Source of the DNA: Microtetraspora niveoalba
GTDB taxonomy: Bacteria; Actinomycetota; Actinomycetes; Streptosporangiales; Streptosporangiaceae
Length of the DNA: 64,000 nucleotides
NCBI RefSeq assembly: GCF_001570405.1
Contig: NZ_BBYM01000012.1
Location: 1 to 64,000 of the forward strand
Direction: 5' to 3'
Numbering within the stretch: position 1 is the stretch's first letter; each line of letters starts with the position of its first letter. The notes below the pieces were generated by a model that was given only the letters and a program-made list of their open reading frames with translations, made no database searches and had not been told where the DNA came from. The translations under genes and the position numbers were made by a program. Shown here one piece after another: positions 16,248-24,551 of this stretch.

Positions 16248-16534
16248 GGCCCCGCATTCTGCCATGTCCGCTTTCTCCCGGTGGACTCCGCGTACGGCGT
16301 GGGCCCGCCGGGCGCCCGAACGCCGAGGAAGCCGGAGCGGCGAGCCGGGTGAACCCGGCGCTGGGAAAGGCCGGGGAGGCGGGCCCGCCCACCCGGCGCT
16401 CGGGGCGGGCAGCGAGGCGGGGCCGGTGAATGCCGGGGATCGGGGCAGGGCGGGGAGGTATGCGCGGTGGACCGGGCGATCGGTACGAGTAGCGGCAGGT
16501 CGGGCATATCTCCGCTGATGCGTACACTCGCCGT

Positions 16535-17476
16535 ATGTCCGAACTGATCGTCGAGGTGGTCCGCTCCGGTTTCGTGGAGTCCGTCCACAGGGCACGCGTG
16601 CTCGCCGTGGACGCGTCCGGGTCTCCCGTGATGCGCCACGGGGAGGTCGACACCCTGGTGTCGCCGCGATCCTCGATGAAGCCGCTGCAGGCGCTGGGCA
16701 TGGTCCGGTCGGGGCTCCCGCTGGCGGACGAACTGCTCGCGCTCGCCTGCGCCAGCCACGCGGGCGAGGACTTCCACGTCGAGGGCGCGCGGAAGATCCT
16801 GGCGGAGGCCGGGCTGGACGAGAGCGCCCTCGGCTGCCCCGAGGCCCTGCCCGAGGACACCGCCGCACGGCACCGGGCGATCCGGGCGCACGCCGAGCCC
16901 GCCCGCGTCTTCATGAACTGCTCGGGCAAGCACGCCTCCATGCTGGCGACCTGCGTCGTGAACGGCTGGCCGGTCGGGACGTACCTCGATCCCGGTCACC
17001 CGCTGCAGCGGGCGATCCGGACGACCGTCGAGGAGTTCACCGGGGAGCGGGTGGCCGCCACCGGAGTGGACGGCTGCGGCGCCCCGTTGTTCTTCGTCTC
17101 GATGGTCGGCGTGGTGCGGGCCTTCCGGAGGTTCACGCTCGCCGCCGAGGGCACCCCCGAACGCCGGATCGCCGACGCCATGCGCGCCCACCCCGAGTGG
17201 ACCAGCGGTACGGCACGGCCCGAGGCGGCGCTGATGCGCGCGTTGCCCGGGCTCATGGTCAAGGCCGGCGCCGAGGCGTTCGACGCGTTCGCGTTCGCCG
17301 ACGGGCGGGCCGCCGCCGTCAAGATCGAGGACGGCGGGTCCAGGGCGCGGGTGCCGGTGACCGTCGCGGCCCTGCGCGCCCTCGGCCTGGACGCCCCGGA
17401 GCTGGACGGGTTCGCCGTCTCGCCCCTGCTGGGCGGCGGCAGGGAGGTCGGCGAGATCCGGGTCCGCCGCCCCTGA
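16535..17476 (+). CDS. Asparaginase, Rhizobium-type II family
   Basis: The 313-residue protein belongs to the serine/zinc asparaginase family typified by Rhizobium etli ReAV, unrelated to E. coli AnsA/AnsB. Catalytic Ser47 and Lys49 lie in PRSSMKP, and the metal-site residues Cys129, Lys132 and Cys181 lie in NCSGKHAS and VDGCGAP. These match the S-K tandem and C/K/C zinc site known for the family. It hydrolyses L-asparagine to aspartate and ammonia in the cytosol. TACACT lies 6 nt before the ATG (leaderless). Confidence 0.85.
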   Translation: MSELIVEVVRSGFVESVHRARVLAVDASGSPVMRHGEVDTLVSPRSSMKPLQALGMVRSGLPLADELLALACASHAGEDFHVEGARKILAEAGLDESALGCPEALPEDTAARHRAIRAHAEPARVFMNCSGKHASMLATCVVNGWPVGTYLDPGHPLQRAIRTTVEEFTGERVAATGVDGCGAPLFFVSMVGVVRAFRRFTLAAEGTPERRIADAMRAHPEWTSGTARPEAALMRALPGLMVKAGAEAFDAFAFADGRAAAVKIEDGGSRARVPVTVAALRALGLDAPELDGFAVSPLLGGGREVGEIRVRRP

Positions 17477-17515
17477 CAGCCACGCGCCGCTCCTCGCGCG
17501 GCCCCGGCGGCGGTC

Positions 17516-19138
17516 CTAGAACGACCGGAACAGGCGGGCGGCGGAGATCGCGCCGGACGTCGTCATCGTGAAGGTCCGCATCGAGTCGGCGAACTTCGAC
17601 AGGTCCCACTCCGCCGGGCCCTGGTACCAGTAGAGGTTGTCCGCCGGTCGGCCGTCGCCGTGGATGGAGGCCACCACGCGGGCCCACCGGTCCACGCCGT
17701 CGAAGACCACCGCGTACGGCAGATAGCGGGAGAACAGCTCGATCCGCTGCGCCGGGGGGATGTCGCCGATCTCCCCGGACGCGAGGTGCTCCCGGAAGCC
17801 GAGTGTGTGGGCGAGCACCGCCGCGCCCCTGGAGGTCTTCGCGGGCATGTACTGGCCGCCCACGGCGAGCGCGGCGCCCGCGATGATCAGAGCCAGGCCG
17901 ATCAGCGCGTACGTGGTGAACCAGGCGAGCAGCACGGTCGCCACGACGCCCGTCAGGGTCGCCGCGACGCCGACGGTCGTCCAGCGCGTCCTGACCGAGT
18001 CGGGCCGCCGGGCGAACCACCCCTGGGTCACCACGTCCTGGTAGAGCTCGTCGCGCACCTTGCTGAGCCCGGCGGTGAACGACCCGTGCAACTGCGACAA
18101 CAACACGGCGTCCCTGCCGTCGAAGACGGCGTCGTAGAGCGCCCGCTCGTACGGGAGCAGGGCGGCGACCGGCGCCGACGGCAGCCTGACCAGGAGCCAG
18201 TCAGGCGCGTCGTACGCCTGCCGGGGCTGCTCGTCGATCCGGAGGTAGCCGCGCACGGCGAGGTCCACGACGGTGGCGGTCACGTCGACCACGTCGGCCT
18301 GCTCGTCGATCAGCGTGCCGATCTGCCCGGGGCGCACGCCGTCCGGCGGGGTGAACTGGCCGTTCTGGTGCCCGACGACCACGCCGGACTGGGCGCCCAC
18401 CACGCGGGCGTCCCGGCCGCGCGTCCAGTAGAGCAGCCCGACGCCGCCGACCAGCAGGAGCAGCAGCAGCGCGAGCGCGCCTCCCGTCACGGCGTTCAGC
18501 GTGAACGCGTTGGCCAGCTCGAAGCGGCGCTCCAGGATCGGCCCGGCGCCGGTCGCGCCCTTGGGATAGCCGACGACGATCGTCAGCACCTCGCCGTCCC
18601 GCAGGCCCTGCTGCTCGAACGCGGCGGTCGCCCCGGTCTCGTCGATCGACGCGCCGGTGCAGCCGATCGCCGAGGCCGGCTCGCCGGCGAAGCAGGAGAG
18701 GTTCTCGGCCCGGCCCGGGCCGCTCACCGACACCGTCACGTGCTCGGCCGGCCCCGCCACGGCGTACCAGCGGAGCTCCTCGCCGCCGCCGAGGGGCGTG
18801 ACCGCGCCCTTCACGTCGTACTCGACCGTGCCGCTGCCGGTGAAGGTCATCGTCTCGCCGTCGAAGGAGGCGCCCCGGACGTTCGAGACGCGGTAGACGC
18901 GGTCGTTGCCGTCGTCGTGCCGCGTCCGGGTGAGGAACGTACGGCGCAGCGGCGCCCCGGAGAGCTCGATCTTCTCCACGACGTGGAGCGTGCCGTCCTT
19001 GCGCAGCTCCATCGTCACGTCGTCCTTGGTGACCGTCACCCGGTCCGCGTGGGCCGGTGTTCCTACGGCGCCGACCGTGACGAGCGCGAGCACCGTGAGC
19101 GTGACGGCCAAACCGAACCGGCGAGCGAGATCCACCAT
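17516..19138 (-). CDS. DUF2207 domain membrane protein
   Basis: The 540-residue product has a signal peptide (about 1-30, ending near AHA-D) and an extracellular beta-rich DUF2207 domain that starts VTMELRKDGTLHVVEKI. A membrane segment lies at about 232-252 (GGALALLLLLLVGGVGLLY). A cytosolic winged-helix-like segment follows (DVVDVTATVVDLAVRGYLRI), then a membrane hairpin near 390-435. TAAAGT lies 8 nt before the ATG. It shares a 60-nt divergent promoter region with corA. The family has no established function. Confidence 0.85.
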   Translation of the reverse strand: MVDLARRFGLAVTLTVLALVTVGAVGTPAHADRVTVTKDDVTMELRKDGTLHVVEKIELSGAPLRRTFLTRTRHDDGNDRVYRVSNVRGASFDGETMTFTGSGTVEYDVKGAVTPLGGGEELRWYAVAGPAEHVTVSVSGPGRAENLSCFAGEPASAIGCTGASIDETGATAAFEQQGLRDGEVLTIVVGYPKGATGAGPILERRFELANAFTLNAVTGGALALLLLLLVGGVGLLYWTRGRDARVVGAQSGVVVGHQNGQFTPPDGVRPGQIGTLIDEQADVVDVTATVVDLAVRGYLRIDEQPRQAYDAPDWLLVRLPSAPVAALLPYERALYDAVFDGRDAVLLSQLHGSFTAGLSKVRDELYQDVVTQGWFARRPDSVRTRWTTVGVAATLTGVVATVLLAWFTTYALIGLALIIAGAALAVGGQYMPAKTSRGAAVLAHTLGFREHLASGEIGDIPPAQRIELFSRYLPYAVVFDGVDRWARVVASIHGDGRPADNLYWYQGPAEWDLSKFADSMRTFTMTTSGAISAARLFRSF

Positions 19139-19198
19139 GAGCCAGCACTTTATCGGTCCGCGTTTGTCCGGATGTCGCCGTCGCTAGTCTGTGACGTC

Positions 19199-20170
19199 AT
19201 GGCTCGTACGCGTGTGTACCGGGACGGGGCGCTGGCAGCCGAGGGCTTCCCGGTCGCGGAGGTCTCCGACCACCTGCGCGACCCCTCGGCGGTGGTCTGG
19301 CTCGACATGTGCGCGCCGTCCGAGGAGGACCTGGCCGAGATCGGCGAGGAACTGGGCCTGCACGAGCTGGCCGTCGAGGGCGCCCTCGGGCACCGCCAGC
19401 GGCCCAAGCTCGACGTGTACGACAGCCACATGTTCCTCAGCGTCTACGCCGGGACGTTCGACCGGGAGACGGGACGCCTCGACGTGTGCGAGGCGTCCGC
19501 GTTCGTCACCGAGAACGTCCTCGTCACCGTCCGCAAGTCCGAGGGCTTCGCGATCGACGAGGTGGTCCGGCGCTGGGACTCCTCGTCCCGCCTGGCCGGC
19601 AACGGGGTGGCCTTCCTGCTCCACGGGCTGCTCGACTATGTGGTGGACAGCCACTTCGAGGCGGTCGAGGCCATGGACGAGCAGGTCGAGGCGCTGGAGG
19701 AGACGCTGTTCGAGGAGCGTCCGATCGGCCCGGACGAGCAGCGCCGCACCTTCGAGATGCGCAAGGGCCTCGCGGTCCTGCGCCGCATCGCCATGCCGAC
19801 GCGCGAGGTCGTGAACACGCTGCTGCGGCGCGAGGGCGACATCGCCGAGGGGGCGATGGCCCCCTACTACCAGGACGTGTACGACCACGTGCTGCGCGTC
19901 ACCGAGTGGGTGGACTCGCTGCGCGACCTCATCGCGAACATCCGCGAGGCGCATCTGACCATGCAGGGCAACCGGCTCAACCTGATCATGAAGCGGGTGA
20001 CGGGCTGGGCCGCCATCATCGCCGTGCCCACCTTGATCACCGGGTTCTACGGTCAGAACCTGCCGTTTCCCGGGTTCGAACGGCCATGGGGGTTCTGGGC
20101 GTCCACGGCCCTCATCGTGCTGGCGTCGGCCCTGCTGTACCGGCTGTTCCGCGGGCGCGACTGGCTCTGA
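19199..20170 (+). CDS. corA: CorA-family divalent cation transporter
   Basis: The 323-residue protein has the CorA layout: N-terminal alpha/beta domain (1-150), long stalk helix (EAMDEQVEALEETLF) and two C-terminal membrane helices. The signature loop after TM1 reads YGQNLPFPGF, not the canonical YGMN. Met-to-Gln at this position also occurs in some actinobacterial CorA-like proteins, as I recall. CorA channels are homopentamers carrying Mg2+ or Co2+/Ni2+. TAGTCT lies 8 nt before the ATG (leaderless). It is divergent from the DUF2207 gene. Confidence 0.85.
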   Translation: MARTRVYRDGALAAEGFPVAEVSDHLRDPSAVVWLDMCAPSEEDLAEIGEELGLHELAVEGALGHRQRPKLDVYDSHMFLSVYAGTFDRETGRLDVCEASAFVTENVLVTVRKSEGFAIDEVVRRWDSSSRLAGNGVAFLLHGLLDYVVDSHFEAVEAMDEQVEALEETLFEERPIGPDEQRRTFEMRKGLAVLRRIAMPTREVVNTLLRREGDIAEGAMAPYYQDVYDHVLRVTEWVDSLRDLIANIREAHLTMQGNRLNLIMKRVTGWAAIIAVPTLITGFYGQNLPFPGFERPWGFWASTALIVLASALLYRLFRGRDWL

Positions 20171-20456
20171 CGCCCTCCACCGAAAGGGTGTCCGAAACAA
20201 CAGAAACGGTGCGCCCGAAATCCGGTGCTGTCGGTGGTGGATTCCGGGAGGAAACCACCCCATCCGGTACGGCTAAAGCCCGCGTCGGAGCCCGCGCCGC
20301 CACGGAGTCGGCAGATCCCCGGGGACGGCCACGCCACGCTGGATAAACTGCGGGCCCGGCCGCCGGGCACGGGCCGGAGCCCCCGACGGGCCGGCGACGC
20401 CCGGGGCGCCGACTCCCGACCGTGGCAGGACGTCAGCAGATCCCACCCGAGGTGCC

Positions 20457-21203
20457 ATGCGCGAGCACAGGAAAGCCCGGCGTTCCCTGACCGTCTCGGC
20501 CGCGGCCCTGCTGGCCGCCTGCCCCCTGCTCACGGGATGCGCCCAGGCGGTGAGCCAGGCCGCACGGGTGGCGCCGCCGCCCGCGGGAAGGCCGCCGGTG
20601 GTGATGTTCCTCGGCGACAGCTTCACGGTCGGCTCCGGGCCGGTCGCCGAGTGGGACAGTTACGCGGCGGGGACGGCCAGGGCTCTGGGCTGGCAGCTCA
20701 TCACGGCCGGAGGCTCGGGCACCGGCTACGTCGCGACGGGCCGGGTCGGCCGCACGTTCGAGCAGTCCTTCACCCGGCAGCTCGCCTGGCGGCCGGCTCC
20801 GGATCTGGTCGTCGTCTCCGGCGGGCACAACGACCGGCGGGCCCGTCCCGCGACCGTCCGCGCGGCCGCGCTGCGCCTGGTGGCGGACGTGCGGAAGCGC
20901 TGGCCGTCGGTCAGGATCGTGCTCGTCGGGCCCATCTGGATCGACACGGCGCCGCGGTCGGCCCAGCACACCAGGGACGCCATCGCGAGCGCGGCCTGGC
21001 TGGCCGGTGTGCCGTTCCTCGACCCGCTGACCCAGCGGTGGATCACGGGTGACCGGGCCAGAGTGCTGCTGCCCGACGGCGTCCACCCCACGCTGTACGG
21101 CCATCTGCGGCTGGCCCGGTGGCTGGCGGCGAGCCTGCGTGCGCGCGGTCTCGCCGGCGACGAGGCCGCTCCGCCGGCCCTGATCGGCCCCGTGTCCTCG
21201 TGA
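20457..21203 (+). CDS. SGNH/GDSL-type hydrolase lipoprotein
   Basis: The 248-residue protein starts with a lipoprotein signal peptide (lipobox LLTGC, Cys at about 27). It has the SGNH blocks in order: GDSFTVGSG (block I, Ser nucleophile), GGSGTGY (block II), GGHND (block III) and DGVHPT (block V, Asp/His). It is probably an esterase or deacetylase at the outer membrane face. GAGG precedes the ATG. The 286-nt upstream gap holds no gene I can support; a riboswitch was considered and rejected. Confidence 0.85.
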   Translation: MREHRKARRSLTVSAAALLAACPLLTGCAQAVSQAARVAPPPAGRPPVVMFLGDSFTVGSGPVAEWDSYAAGTARALGWQLITAGGSGTGYVATGRVGRTFEQSFTRQLAWRPAPDLVVVSGGHNDRRARPATVRAAALRLVADVRKRWPSVRIVLVGPIWIDTAPRSAQHTRDAIASAAWLAGVPFLDPLTQRWITGDRARVLLPDGVHPTLYGHLRLARWLAASLRARGLAGDEAAPPALIGPVSS

Positions 21204-21221
21204 CCGGCCGATCGGCCCGGA

Positions 21222-21563
21222 TCACCAGGGGCCGTACGGGCCGTGGTTGCCGCCTCCGCGGTACTGGCTCACGGCCGGCTTCACGTCGGCGAGGTAGATG
21301 CCGGACGCGATGACCGCGGCGATCGTGAAAATGCTCGGCAGGCCCATCCCCATGCCCCCGTAGTTGACCGCGGCGGCGAACGTGAACAGCGTCGCGAAGC
21401 CCAGGATGATCAGCCACAGCTGCTTGGTCTGCTTGCCCGCGGCGGGGAAGGCGCGCGAGGGGATCCGGATCGCGTGGATGAATGCCCAGATCGACAGGAC
21501 GAAGGCCCCGATGGAGAGCAGCCAGAAGATGAGACTCAGGATGTTGTTGACGGGGCCGAACAT
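21222..21563 (-). CDS. DUF2516 family membrane protein
   Basis: This 113-residue protein has three or four hydrophobic segments (about 8-28, 48-68, 74-92) and IHAIRIPSRAF, typical of the DUF2516 family (Rv0476-like). It follows the HbhA-like gene in the same orientation, but a strong hairpin lies between them. GGGAGAG precedes the ATG. Function is unknown. Confidence 0.85.
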   Translation of the reverse strand: MFGPVNNILSLIFWLLSIGAFVLSIWAFIHAIRIPSRAFPAAGKQTKQLWLIILGFATLFTFAAAVNYGGMGMGLPSIFTIAAVIASGIYLADVKPAVSQYRGGGNHGPYGPW

Positions 21564-21652
21564 GGACTCTCCCAGGCGGTCACGGTCTCTGTCGCCCCCA
21601 GACTAATGCGGCCCGAGCCTGCCCGAGCTCTCCGAGCCGGCCCGGAAACCCG

Positions 21653-21688
21653 GCGGGCCCGCACCGGCCGGAACCGGTGCGGGCCCGC
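21653..21688 (-). terminator. Hairpin terminator after the HbhA-like gene
   Basis: A perfect 15-bp stem (GCGGGCCCGCACCGG and its complement) with a 6-nt loop lies 12 nt past the HbhA-like stop. It suggests that the DUF2516 gene is mostly transcribed from its own promoter. Confidence 0.65.
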
Positions 21689-21699
21689 GTGGTGGCGCC

Positions 21700-22143
21700 T
21701 CAGGCCTTGGGCGTGGTGCGGGGGCGGCCCGGCCTCCGCTCCGTGGTGGTGGTGGCGGCGACCGGCGGCTCGGCCGACTTGGAGACCTCCTCCAGCTCCA
21801 GCGCGGCCTCGCCGCTCACCTTGCTGACGATGCGGCGGCCGCGCACGGCCAGCTCGTCGTACAGCTCGTTGAAGCGGGCGGCGGCGGTGTCGGCGTACTC
21901 GCGGGCCTTGTTCGGGAAGTCCTTGGCGACGGCCTCGGCCCTGTCCTGGAACGTGGAGGCGGCCTCGCGGGCCCGGCCGGGGAAGTCCTTCGCGGTCTCG
22001 CGCAGCTCGCCCCTGCGGGCCTGCAGCTTCTGGAGCTGATCCGGCAGCTCGCGCAGCTTCTCGACGGCGTAGTCGCCGGCGCCCGCGACCGCGTAGAACG
22101 GCTTGGACTCGGTGATCTTCTTGACCTCGGTGGTGAGAGTCAT
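21700..22143 (-). CDS. HbhA-like helical protein
   Basis: The 147-residue protein is almost entirely amphipathic helix and coiled coil (about 25-105: LRELPDQLQKLQARRGEL; FQDRAEAVAKDFPNKAREYA), with a basic Pro/Thr tail (RRPGRPRTTPKA). This resembles mycobacterial heparin-binding hemagglutinin, whose tail is Lys-rich rather than Arg/Pro-rich. The ATG comes 3 nt after the stop of the XRE regulator, with AGGAAGG overlapping that gene. The order XRE, HbhA-like, DUF2516 is the same as Rv0474-Rv0476. A membrane-associated or adhesin-like role is inference only. Confidence 0.7.
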   Translation of the reverse strand: MTLTTEVKKITESKPFYAVAGAGDYAVEKLRELPDQLQKLQARRGELRETAKDFPGRAREAASTFQDRAEAVAKDFPNKAREYADTAAARFNELYDELAVRGRRIVSKVSGEAALELEEVSKSAEPPVAATTTTERRPGRPRTTPKA

Positions 22144-22146
22144 CGG

Positions 22147-22587
22147 TTACCCTTCCTTGGCATCCGGTGTGGCGGTGTTCTCCGTTGGAACCGCGTCACC
22201 AGGCGGGGGCTCGGCCGGTCGCGACGGCTGGGCCCCCGGATCCCCTGCGCGGTTCTCCTTGCGGAACGACTCGTAAATGTCGATCAACACCTGACGCTGA
22301 CGCTCGGTGATGGTGACATCGGCCCGGATCGCGGTCAGCACGTCGCTGTCCGGCTCGCGATCCTCGATCAGCCCGGCCTGCACGTACAGCGCCTGAGCGG
22401 AGATGTGCAGACCCTTGGCGATCTGGTTGAGGATCTCCGCGCTCGGCTTGCGCAGGCCGCGCTCGACCTGGCTCAGATAGGGATTCGAGACCCCCGCCTG
22501 CGCGGCGAGCTGGCGCAGAGAGATCTTCGCCTGCTGCCGCTGCTGGCGGATGTACTCGCCGATCGAGCCGACCTTGGGTAGTTCCAT
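22147..22587 (-). CDS. XRE-family HTH transcriptional regulator (Rv0474-like)
   Basis: The 146-residue protein has an N-terminal HTH_3 domain (about 8-65; IGEYIRQQRQQAKISLRQL, AAQAGVSNPYLSQVERG) and an acidic, Pro-rich C-terminal tail. The ATG at 22587 is preferred to the first codon of the longer frame because homologues begin MELPKVGSIGEYIR. It is the first gene of the XRE-HbhA-like operon. A dense set of inverted repeats lies directly upstream, so autoregulation is likely. Confidence 0.85.
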   Translation of the reverse strand: MELPKVGSIGEYIRQQRQQAKISLRQLAAQAGVSNPYLSQVERGLRKPSAEILNQIAKGLHISAQALYVQAGLIEDREPDSDVLTAIRADVTITERQRQVLIDIYESFRKENRAGDPGAQPSRPAEPPPGDAVPTENTATPDAKEG

Positions 22588-22606
22588 ACCCCCCAGTCTG
22601 CACACA

Positions 22607-22652
22607 CACTGCTTGCAATTGCAAACTCGGTGGCAAACACCTGCAAGCAGTG
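22607..22652 (-). promoter_or_regulatory. Inverted-repeat operator upstream of the XRE gene
   Basis: Perfect 11-bp arms (CACTGCTTGCA at 22607-22617, TGCAAGCAGTG at 22642-22652) flank 24 nt. The left arm overlaps the perfect palindrome TTGCAATTGCAA (22613-22624). The segment ends 20 nt before the XRE start codon, the place expected for an autoregulatory operator. Confidence 0.5.
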
Positions 22653-22657
22653 GAGTG

Positions 22658-23572
22658 TCAGGCGGGAAGCAGCCAGAGGAGCGGGGCCGAGACGGCCAGG
22701 GCGGCGGACGCGGTCAGGACGGCGTACCTGACGTGCGGAGGAAGGTCGATGTGGGGCTTGACGAGCCGGTCGACGCGGGCCATCACGTTCTGCCCCGACG
22801 TGGCGCCGAGCGCGCCGTGCGGCGTCGGGACGGCGGTGGCGGCGCCGAACCTGAGGAGGGCGGTGGCGAGCCGCTTCGGCGAGCAGTAGCGGCGGGCGCG
22901 GTCGTCGGCGGCCATCTCGATCAGCAGCGCCACGGACGCCTGCGTGTCCCGGACCACGGCCGACCAGGGAAGCGCCCGGAGCAGTGCCCCGAACGGCAGC
23001 AGCACCAGGTCGTGCCGCTCGCGCGCGTGCGCGATCTCGTGCGCGAGCATCGCGTCCAGCTCGTCCTGCGAGAGCAGGTCGAGCGTGCCCGCGCTGATGA
23101 CGACCTCGGACTTCAGCCCCGGCACGCAGTACGCCGCCGCTCCCGGGTGGTCCACCACGCGGACGCCCGGGACGGCGGGCTCCTCCCGCGCGATCAGCTT
23201 GAGCAACATGCGGTGGCGGCGCTGGGCGCGCAGCGTCTGGACGCCGGCCGCGACGAGCACGGCAACGAGCACCGCGAGAAGGGTGAATCCGCTGAGCAGC
23301 GCGCACAGCCGGATCACGTCGTGCGGCTCGCGCACGTCGAACTCGCCGCCGGTCAGCAGGATGGAGAGTCCGTGCACGACCCCGGCGCCGTAGGGGGCCA
23401 GGGCGTACGCGAGGAGGGCTCCGGTCGTGGCGAGTCCCCAGGTCACGCCGAGGGACTGCCACAGGAGGATGGCCGTGCGAGGGGCACGCCAGGTCCAACG
23501 CGCGGAGGTCAGGCGCCAGGCGCCGACCGCGCATGCCAGGGCGAGGGCCGCCAGGACAGCCGCCGCGATCAC
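22658..23572 (-). CDS. M56-family membrane metallopeptidase (BlaR1-like, no sensor domain)
   Basis: The 304-residue protein has membrane segments at about 1-18, 35-55 and 85-110, a cytosolic zinc peptidase core with HEIAHARERHD, and a last membrane segment at the C-terminus. There is no penicillin-binding sensor domain, so it is the short actinobacterial BlaR-like type. The GTG start overlaps the blaI stop (GTGA), indicating coupling. In the known BlaI/BlaR pairs the peptidase relieves repression by BlaI; that is inferred here. Confidence 0.88.
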   Translation of the reverse strand: MIAAAVLAALALACAVGAWRLTSARWTWRAPRTAILLWQSLGVTWGLATTGALLAYALAPYGAGVVHGLSILLTGGEFDVREPHDVIRLCALLSGFTLLAVLVAVLVAAGVQTLRAQRRHRMLLKLIAREEPAVPGVRVVDHPGAAAYCVPGLKSEVVISAGTLDLLSQDELDAMLAHEIAHARERHDLVLLPFGALLRALPWSAVVRDTQASVALLIEMAADDRARRYCSPKRLATALLRFGAATAVPTPHGALGATSGQNVMARVDRLVKPHIDLPPHVRYAVLTASAALAVSAPLLWLLPA

Positions 23573-23925
23573 TGCTCCTCCAGCTCCGTGAGGGCTCTTC
23601 GCAGGATCTCGGCCTCGGACCCGGAGACGGCCTGGGCGAAGCGCGTGAGCGCCGCGCTGCGGTCGCCCGTCAGGTCCAGGGCTTCGAGCATGAGCTCGGT
23701 GACGTAGGCGTCCCTGCTCTCGGCGGGCTCGTAGCGCCACGCGCGCCCGTCCCGGGTGCGGTTGAGGAACCCCTTGCGGGAAAGACGGTCGAGTACGGTC
23801 ATCACGGTCGTGGGTGCGAGGTCGCGGTCCTCGATCAGGCGGCCGACCTCGCGTGCTGTCAGGGGAGCGCTCTGCGCCCAGAGAATGTCCATGATGGTAC
23901 GTTCAAGATCGCCAAGTCCTTTCAC
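23569..23925 (-). CDS. blaI: BlaI/MecI/CopY-family repressor
   Basis: The 118-residue protein begins VKGLGDLERTIMDILWAQ and has the BlaI winged helix (LTAREVGRLI; LAPTTVMTVLDRLSRKGFL), then the dimerisation region. GTG at 23925 is chosen because TAGGCT lies 7 nt upstream (leaderless); a GTG two codons earlier is possible. It overlaps the M56 peptidase by 4 nt. Palindromes over its own promoter suggest autorepression. Confidence 0.9.
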   Translation of the reverse strand: MKGLGDLERTIMDILWAQSAPLTAREVGRLIEDRDLAPTTVMTVLDRLSRKGFLNRTRDGRAWRYEPAESRDAYVTELMLEALDLTGDRSAALTRFAQAVSGSEAEILRRALTELEEQ

Positions 23926-23935
23926 GCCCACAAGC

Positions 23936-23963
23936 CTACCCGGGGTAGTACTACGTCCCGTAG
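23936..23963. promoter_or_regulatory. Putative BlaI operator
   Basis: Three overlapping dyads built on GTAG/CTAC: CTACCCGGGGTAG (23936-23948), GTAGTACTAC (23945-23954) and CTACGTCCCGTAG (23951-23963). BlaI-type operators are TACTAC...GTAGTA palindromes. The site touches the blaI -10 and ends 13 nt before the macro-domain gene, so both directions could be controlled. Confidence 0.6.
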
Positions 23964-23976
23964 AGGGGAGCGTGTC

Positions 23977-24492
23977 ATGAGACTCACGCTGGTCCGGGGC
24001 GACATCACCGAGCAGAACGTGGACGCCATCGTCAACGCCGCCAACTCCTCGCTGCTCGGAGGCGGCGGGGTGGACGGCGCGATCCACCGGAAGGGCGGCC
24101 CGGAGATCCTGGAGGAGTGCCGGGCGCTGCGCGCGTCCCGGTACGGCGGCGGCCTTCCGGCCGGCCAGGCCGTCGCGACCACGGCGGGACGGCTGCCCGC
24201 CCGATGGGTGATCCACACCGTGGGGCCGGTGTATTCGCGAAGTGAGGACCGGTCTCACCTGCTGGCCTCCTGCTACCGGGAGTCGCTCAACGTCGCCGAC
24301 ACGCTCGGCGCGGCGACGATCGCGTTCCCCGCCGTGTCGACCGGTGTCTACCGCTGGCCGATGGACGACGCCGCCCGCATCTCGGTCACCACCGTGCTGC
24401 GGTCCGGGTCGAAGATCGACGAGGCGCGTTTCGTACTCTTTGACTTCGCAGCATATGAGATCTTCGACCGTGTTCTTCGAGAATTCGGGTGA
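23977..24492 (+). CDS. Macro-domain protein (O-acetyl-ADP-ribose deacetylase type)
   Basis: The 171-residue protein is a single macro domain. It has VRGDITEQNVDAIVNAANS (about 6-24), GGGGVDGAIH (29-38), the TVGPVY loop and PAVSTGVYRWP, which bind ADP-ribose. The Asn/Asp/Gly set of MacroD-type hydrolases is present. It probably removes ADP-ribose from O-acetyl-ADP-ribose or proteins. GAGGGGAG precedes the ATG. It diverges from blaI across a shared palindromic operator. Confidence 0.92.
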   Translation: MRLTLVRGDITEQNVDAIVNAANSSLLGGGGVDGAIHRKGGPEILEECRALRASRYGGGLPAGQAVATTAGRLPARWVIHTVGPVYSRSEDRSHLLASCYRESLNVADTLGAATIAFPAVSTGVYRWPMDDAARISVTTVLRSGSKIDEARFVLFDFAAYEIFDRVLREFG

Positions 24493-24551
24493 TTCGGCGG
24501 ATCCTGTCCACGGGTTTGCCGTTCCATGCGGAAAGCTTGGCGTCGAGCGGC

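Noticed and set aside
17660-19198. Plus-strand frame extending corA upstream by ~510 codons
   Set aside because: It is antisense to the DUF2207 gene. The CorA protein starts naturally at 19199 with a leaderless -10.
20171-20456. Possible riboswitch upstream of the SGNH lipoprotein gene (GGGAGGAAACC and GGCTAAAGCC segments suggested c-di-AMP or c-di-GMP types)
   Set aside because: The order and core motifs do not match either class as I know them, and no closing helix was found.
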